DNA from: Prevotella sp. CAG:732
Lineage (GTDB): Bacteria > Bacteroidota > Bacteroidia > Bacteroidales > Bacteroidaceae
NCBI GenBank assembly: GCA_000436035.1
Contig: FR893214.1
Span: 1-17,392, forward strand
Direction of reading: 5' to 3'
DNA: 17,392 bases
The notes under the pieces were generated by a model. The model did no database searches. It saw nothing but the letters and a program-made list of their open reading frames with translations, and was not told where the DNA came from. Shown here in pieces: positions 14,228-17,392 of this stretch; positions within the stretch are counted from its first letter, which is position 1, and every line of letters begins with the position of its first letter. A program made the translations under genes and the position numbers.

Positions 14228-15253
14228 ATGATATTAAGACGATTCTTGCAATTCGGAGGCTTGCGCTTGGTATGGCAATATGCCAAGATGGGTGTGCTAT
14301 GGAGCGGTGGAAAAGCATTGCTTCATTGCGCATGGCATGGGCAATCCCTGAAAACGGCTTATGCGCTTGTTACCCAAAAGGTGGATGACATCCTTTTGGA
14401 TCGCTACCAATATGTCTTGGATGAAGCGTTGGCTAAGCTTGGGGAGTGTAAGATTTCTGAGGCAAACAGACTAGAGAGTAAGTCCTCTGAGGCAGATGGA
14501 CAAATATCGGATTCTCAAACTCGTGTTCCCAAGGTGGTTTGGTTTTCATGGCTGCAAGGTATGGAGCAAGCGCCCGACATCGTGAAAGTCTGCTTGCGAT
14601 CGCAAAGGAGGCATCTGATGGGTTATGAGTTCCGCATCGTTGACTTGACGAATTATCACAACTGGGTGCAGTTGCCTCAGTATGTCGAGGAGAAATTCCG
14701 AAAGGGGCTGATTCCACCAGCTTTGTTTAGCGACTTGCTGCGTTTGGCTCTGTTGAAGCAATATGGTGGCGTGTGGATGGATGCTTCCGTGTATTGCTCA
14801 GGTTTTGGCAATGAGAAGTTGCGAGAGCGATGGGAGCAGATCATGGGTAGCGAACTGACCTTGTTCAGGTATTTCCAGCGAGGACGCAAGGAGGCGGTTG
14901 GGTTATCGACATGGTTCTTTGCCGCCATTCCACAGCAGCCGGTCATCTCCATCGTCCTTGACATGCTCTTGGCTTATTGGAAAGATTTTGACTGCACGGT
15001 GGATTATTACATCTGCCACTTATTCTTTGGCAAGGTACTCAGTAAGTTCCCGGATGTTTGGGCAGCCATGCCTCGTGCCAACAGTAACCATAGCATCTTG
15101 TTGGGTTCTGCGCTAGGCAAAGATTATCAAGAGGCTGCCTGGCAAGACTTGATAGCCCATGTGAGCATCCACAAGATGAACTATCGAAAGGTGGGCGAGG
15201 CGATGGAGAATCCCAACAGTTATTGTAACCATATCATGAATGAAGGGTGCTGA
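14228..15253 (+). CDS. capsular polysaccharide glycosyltransferase (Caps_synth, GT32-like)
   Basis: A 341-residue sugar transferase of the Caps_synth group, related to GT32. Diagnostic blocks are VPKVVWFSWLQGMEQAPDIV (100-119), ALFSDLLRLALLKQYGGVWM (165-184) and the DxD-like metal/nucleotide site in GGVWMDASVY. These match the SDxxR...YGGxxxD pattern. The N-terminal 75 residues are helical and basic and may lie along the membrane. Residues 75-98 (ISEANRLESKSSEADGQ) are a low-complexity linker. It likely adds one sugar during capsule, lipopolysaccharide or glycoprotein glycan assembly at the inner face of the inner membrane. The next gene starts 3 bp after its stop, so the two form an operon. 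Donor and acceptor sugars cannot be predicted. Confidence 0.87.
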   Translation: MILRRFLQFGGLRLVWQYAKMGVLWSGGKALLHCAWHGQSLKTAYALVTQKVDDILLDRYQYVLDEALAKLGECKISEANRLESKSSEADGQISDSQTRVPKVVWFSWLQGMEQAPDIVKVCLRSQRRHLMGYEFRIVDLTNYHNWVQLPQYVEEKFRKGLIPPALFSDLLRLALLKQYGGVWMDASVYCSGFGNEKLRERWEQIMGSELTLFRYFQRGRKEAVGLSTWFFAAIPQQPVISIVLDMLLAYWKDFDCTVDYYICHLFFGKVLSKFPDVWAAMPRANSNHSILLGSALGKDYQEAAWQDLIAHVSIHKMNYRKVGEAMENPNSYCNHIMNEGC

Positions 15254-15256
15254 TGT

Positions 15257-16429
15257 ATGTCTTCGCTTTTTAATAGGTATCGTATGAACAAATTATATTT
15301 TCGTTTTATCCGTTTCTCCTTGGGCATTGAGGAGGGAAAGGAGTTCCTGGATGGTTCTGCTTTGAAGAACTTCGATTGGCAAGCGTTTTATGAGTTTGCT
15401 GGTCAGCAGACATTGCTAGGTATCATCATGGATGGTGTGCAGCGGTTGCCAAGAGAGGTCGCTCCCAAGCAGGAGCTTTTGATGAGGTGGTTCTTCGTCA
15501 GTCAGAAGTTAGCCAAGCAGAATGTGATTCTCGACAAGGCCACCACGGCGATCTATCATAAGATAGTCTCTGAGGGGTATCAGTGTTGCATCTTGAAGGG
15601 GCAGGGGAATGCGGTGCTGTATCCCAATCCTGCCGCTCGTACGCCTGGTGATGTCGATGTCTGGGTGAATGCCAGCAGGGAGGAGATTCGCCAGCTTGCC
15701 CAGAGACTTGCCGATAACATGGGCAAGGTGGAGGAAGAGAGCCTCAACCACGTGGTGGTGACCATCAAGGGCATCTCCGTGGAACTCCATTCGACTCCTG
15801 CCATCATGTGTAATCCGCTTCATCATCATCGCATGCAAAAGTGGTTGAGGGCGAACGTGGACGAGCAATGCAGCCATATCGTTCCGCTGGCGAGTGTAGT
15901 TTCAGATAGAGTATGCGAGGCGGCGATTCCTACGGCTTCCTTCAATGTGGTGTATCAGCTCTATCACCTCTATCACCATTACTTGTATGAGGGAATCGGG
16001 CTGAGGCAGTTTCTGGACTACTACATGCAAGTGAAGAGTGAAGAACGAAGAGTGAAGAAACAAAGTTTGGTGCCCGAAGGGAAAGCCAATTTGAATGACG
16101 CTATGCAGCAAAAGACATTGCAGCAGTTGGGGTTGTGGAATTTTGCCGGGGCGGTGATGTATGTGTTGCATGAGGTGATGGGATTGTCGGAGGCGCAGAT
16201 GATTGCGCCGATGGATGAGAAGCGAGGCAAGATGCTGCTCGATGAGATATTGCAAGGTGGCAACTTTGGCCATCATGCGGAGAATCGAAGTGGCGCCTTG
16301 ACATGGCGGCACAACATCTATCGCTTGCAGAAGGACTGGGAACTGATGTGGTATTATCCTGGTGAATGTATGGTGGAACCGTTCTATCGGCTTTGGCATT
16401 TCTTCTGGAGGATGAAGCATCGGCAATAG
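15257..16429 (+). CDS. uncharacterised nucleotidyltransferase (NTP_transf_5 family)
   Basis: A 390-residue protein of the NTP_transf_5 family in the polymerase-beta nucleotidyltransferase superfamily. The core motifs are ILKGQGNAVLYP (112-123), the two-aspartate GDVDVWV (131-137, Asp132 and Asp134) and a third acidic residue in VELH (175-178). The C-terminal half is helical with YQLYHLYHHYLYEGIGLRQF (233-252), typical of the family. Members are often in capsule or exopolysaccharide loci, but their reaction is unknown. It starts 3 bp after the glycosyltransferase stop, so it is cotranscribed. ATG 15284 (MNKLYF) is an alternative start. Odd: residues 258-281 form a Lys/Glu-rich insert encoded partly by tandem heptamers at 16031-16058, whose copy number could shift the frame. 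Confidence 0.83.
   Translation: MSSLFNRYRMNKLYFRFIRFSLGIEEGKEFLDGSALKNFDWQAFYEFAGQQTLLGIIMDGVQRLPREVAPKQELLMRWFFVSQKLAKQNVILDKATTAIYHKIVSEGYQCCILKGQGNAVLYPNPAARTPGDVDVWVNASREEIRQLAQRLADNMGKVEEESLNHVVVTIKGISVELHSTPAIMCNPLHHHRMQKWLRANVDEQCSHIVPLASVVSDRVCEAAIPTASFNVVYQLYHLYHHYLYEGIGLRQFLDYYMQVKSEERRVKKQSLVPEGKANLNDAMQQKTLQQLGLWNFAGAVMYVLHEVMGLSEAQMIAPMDEKRGKMLLDEILQGGNFGHHAENRSGALTWRHNIYRLQKDWELMWYYPGECMVEPFYRLWHFFWRMKHRQ
16031..16058 (+). repeat. tandem heptamer GTGAAGA x4 within a CDS
   Basis: Units start at 16031, 16038, 16045 (degenerate, ACGAAGA) and 16052. They lie in the nucleotidyltransferase gene. Seven is not a multiple of three, so gain or loss of one unit would shift the frame. Confidence 0.75.
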
Positions 16430-16511
16430 GAAGAGGTTTTAAAGCATTGATAATCCATCACTAGTTCTTTCTCCAAGAACATCAACATATAGATAGGCAT
16501 ATATCAACCTT

Positions 16512-16814
16512 TTGTGTACAAAATCATCCACTGCCACCTTTTCTTTCCAGCATTTCTCAAGGGCTTGGAATGAAACTCTAATTCATCAGCCGCTGGCTGA
16601 TGAATTGCAAGTATCAGATACAGAAAGTGTTATCCCAGTAAAGGAACTTATGATGTTAAATCCTCAGCCATTGGCTGAGGATTTGGATTGGCATGATTTC
16701 TTCTCTGTTAGTTTTACTCATCACAGTGAGATTCTTGCCAAGACAGATACTTTGGAAGAACGTGCTTTCTATATCCATCATGATGCTAAGACTAATGATG
16801 ACAAGGAGGGATAG
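16512..16814 (+). CDS. unidentified ORF with two coding palindromes
   Basis: I do not recognise this protein. The open frame of 100 residues could only start at a TTG (16512) with no ribosome site; the first ATG codons are at 16649 and 16652 (MMLNPQPLAEDL). The 3' half has coding-like codon choice and ends HHDAKTNDDKEG before TAG. It may be a short gene, or the 3' end of a decayed one. Two near-identical peptides (IHQPLADEL and NPQPLAEDL), 26 codons apart, are encoded by the two hairpins at 16580 and 16658. The flanks 16430-16511 and 16815-16900 hold nothing I can identify, apart from a small CGACG/CGTCG hairpin at 16842-16854. Confidence 0.3.
   Translation: MCTKSSTATFSFQHFSRAWNETLIHQPLADELQVSDTESVIPVKELMMLNPQPLAEDLDWHDFFSVSFTHHSEILAKTDTLEERAFYIHHDAKTNDDKEG
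16580..16606. repeat. coding palindrome 1
   Basis: AATTCATCAGCC (16580-16591), loop GCT, GGCTGATGAATT (16595-16606): a perfect 12-bp stem. It shares the core TCAGCC-N3-GGCTGA with palindrome 2. Confidence 0.85.
16658..16684. repeat. coding palindrome 2
   Basis: AAATCCTCAGCC (16658-16669), loop ATT, GGCTGAGGATTT (16673-16684): a perfect 12-bp stem, 78 bp after palindrome 1 and in the same reading frame. Confidence 0.85.
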
Positions 16815-16900
16815 ATTATATAGGTCTATTTGAACATCGGACGACGCATCGTCGAGTTATGATGGCTTCTCTTATTTGCATTCTTTTATGTATGTTTATA

Positions 16901-17302
16901 TTAATTATCTAATAGTACCACACCCACCCTTACTTTCTTGCCGCAGTGAGGGCAGAAGGTGGAGGTCTGAATCATTTGCTGCTGGTTTTCTGATACCAGT
17001 CCGTTTTCGTGAACCGGATAGGCTGGCTCATTTTCTGCTACATCCTCGTTTTCTTTCTTGTCAGCATTCGAGAAAAGATCATCCTTTTCGTTTGTCGGGA
17101 AGAACATATCACGAGGGTCTATATCCAAAGCCATAGCTATGCGATAGATAGTGTTTGTCGTTAATGACTTGTTGCGGAGGAACTGCGACATTGATTGCGA
17201 TGACATGCCGCATTTCTCAGCGAACGCATTGGTACCCAAGCCTAATTTCTGCATCAGTTTACGGAGGTTGATTTCTGATTTTGGCTTAATATTTTCTTTC
17301 AT
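16901..17302 (-). CDS. XRE-family regulator with C-terminal CxxC
   Basis: A 133-residue DNA-binding protein. Residues 11-66 form a Cro/C1-type helix-turn-helix: LRKLMQKLGLGTNAFAEKCG, then MSSQSMSQFLRNKSLTTNTI and YRIAMALDIDP. An acidic, flexible linker (70-112) leads to TFCPHCGKKVRVGVVLL. This resembles a zinc-ribbon knuckle, but only one CxxC pair is visible, so a zinc site would need a second molecule. Start: ATG 17302 (MKENIKPK) is preferred over the upstream codon at 17335, which falls in AT-rich sequence. Likely a transcription regulator of a nearby or mobile gene; the target is unknown. No TAnnTTTG promoter is seen in the 90 bp left in the window. Confidence 0.8.
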   Translation of the reverse strand: MKENIKPKSEINLRKLMQKLGLGTNAFAEKCGMSSQSMSQFLRNKSLTTNTIYRIAMALDIDPRDMFFPTNEKDDLFSNADKKENEDVAENEPAYPVHENGLVSENQQQMIQTSTFCPHCGKKVRVGVVLLDN

Positions 17303-17392
17303 AATTTCTATATTTATATATATATTCTTTAACAATAGTTCGTTAATAATTCAATAATGCGCTAAGCAGCTATACGCTGTAAGCACGAGAGA

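Overview
The window is most likely from a Bacteroidales bacterium of the Prevotella/Segatella group. This rests on sequence features, not a search. Promoters have the Bacteroidetes form (TTTG, about 20 bp, TAnnTTTG), Shine-Dalgarno sites are mostly absent, and the proteins (RecD2, PepSY-like, type B carboxylesterase, GH25, GH9, Caps_synth transferase) have a gut Prevotella character.

Layout. Bases 1-3075 hold the end of a PHP-domain phosphoesterase, a full recD2 helicase gene and a 3' scrap of a GNAT acetyltransferase gene. A convergent terminator and an exported PepSY-like protein follow (3191-3765). Bases 3960-8124 are a complete replication and partition module: an iteron-rich origin of about 1.1 kb, a Rep_3 initiator gene pointing towards it, a divergent parA, and a small gene for a likely ribbon-helix-helix ParB. 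TTTGCA/TGCAAA motifs crowd the rep-parA gap and recur in a perfect hairpin after parB. The module ends in a truncated AlbA_2 gene. Bases 8129-14081 are ordinary chromosomal-type genes: secreted carboxylesterase, a truncated YccF, membrane-anchored GH25 lysozyme, zinc alcohol dehydrogenase and secreted GH9 glucanase. Bases 14174-16429 are a two-gene glycan unit (Caps_synth transferase plus uncharacterised nucleotidyltransferase). The end holds an unidentified ORF with two coding palindromes and an XRE regulator on the minus strand.

The main point is the replicon module. I count 17 copies of a 17-bp iteron (CTACGA-N5-TTTACC), ten of them in two five-copy arrays at an exact 22-bp period. Each array is followed at the same distance by the same AT-rich blocks and an inverted iteron, so the origin looks built from two duplicated units about 800 bp apart. 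Next to recD2 and metabolic genes, this suggests either the origin of a secondary chromosome or large plasmid, or a plasmid integrated in the main chromosome. The window alone cannot decide. Gene fragments near both edges (GNAT, AlbA_2) and further right (YccF) suggest repeated insertion and deletion.
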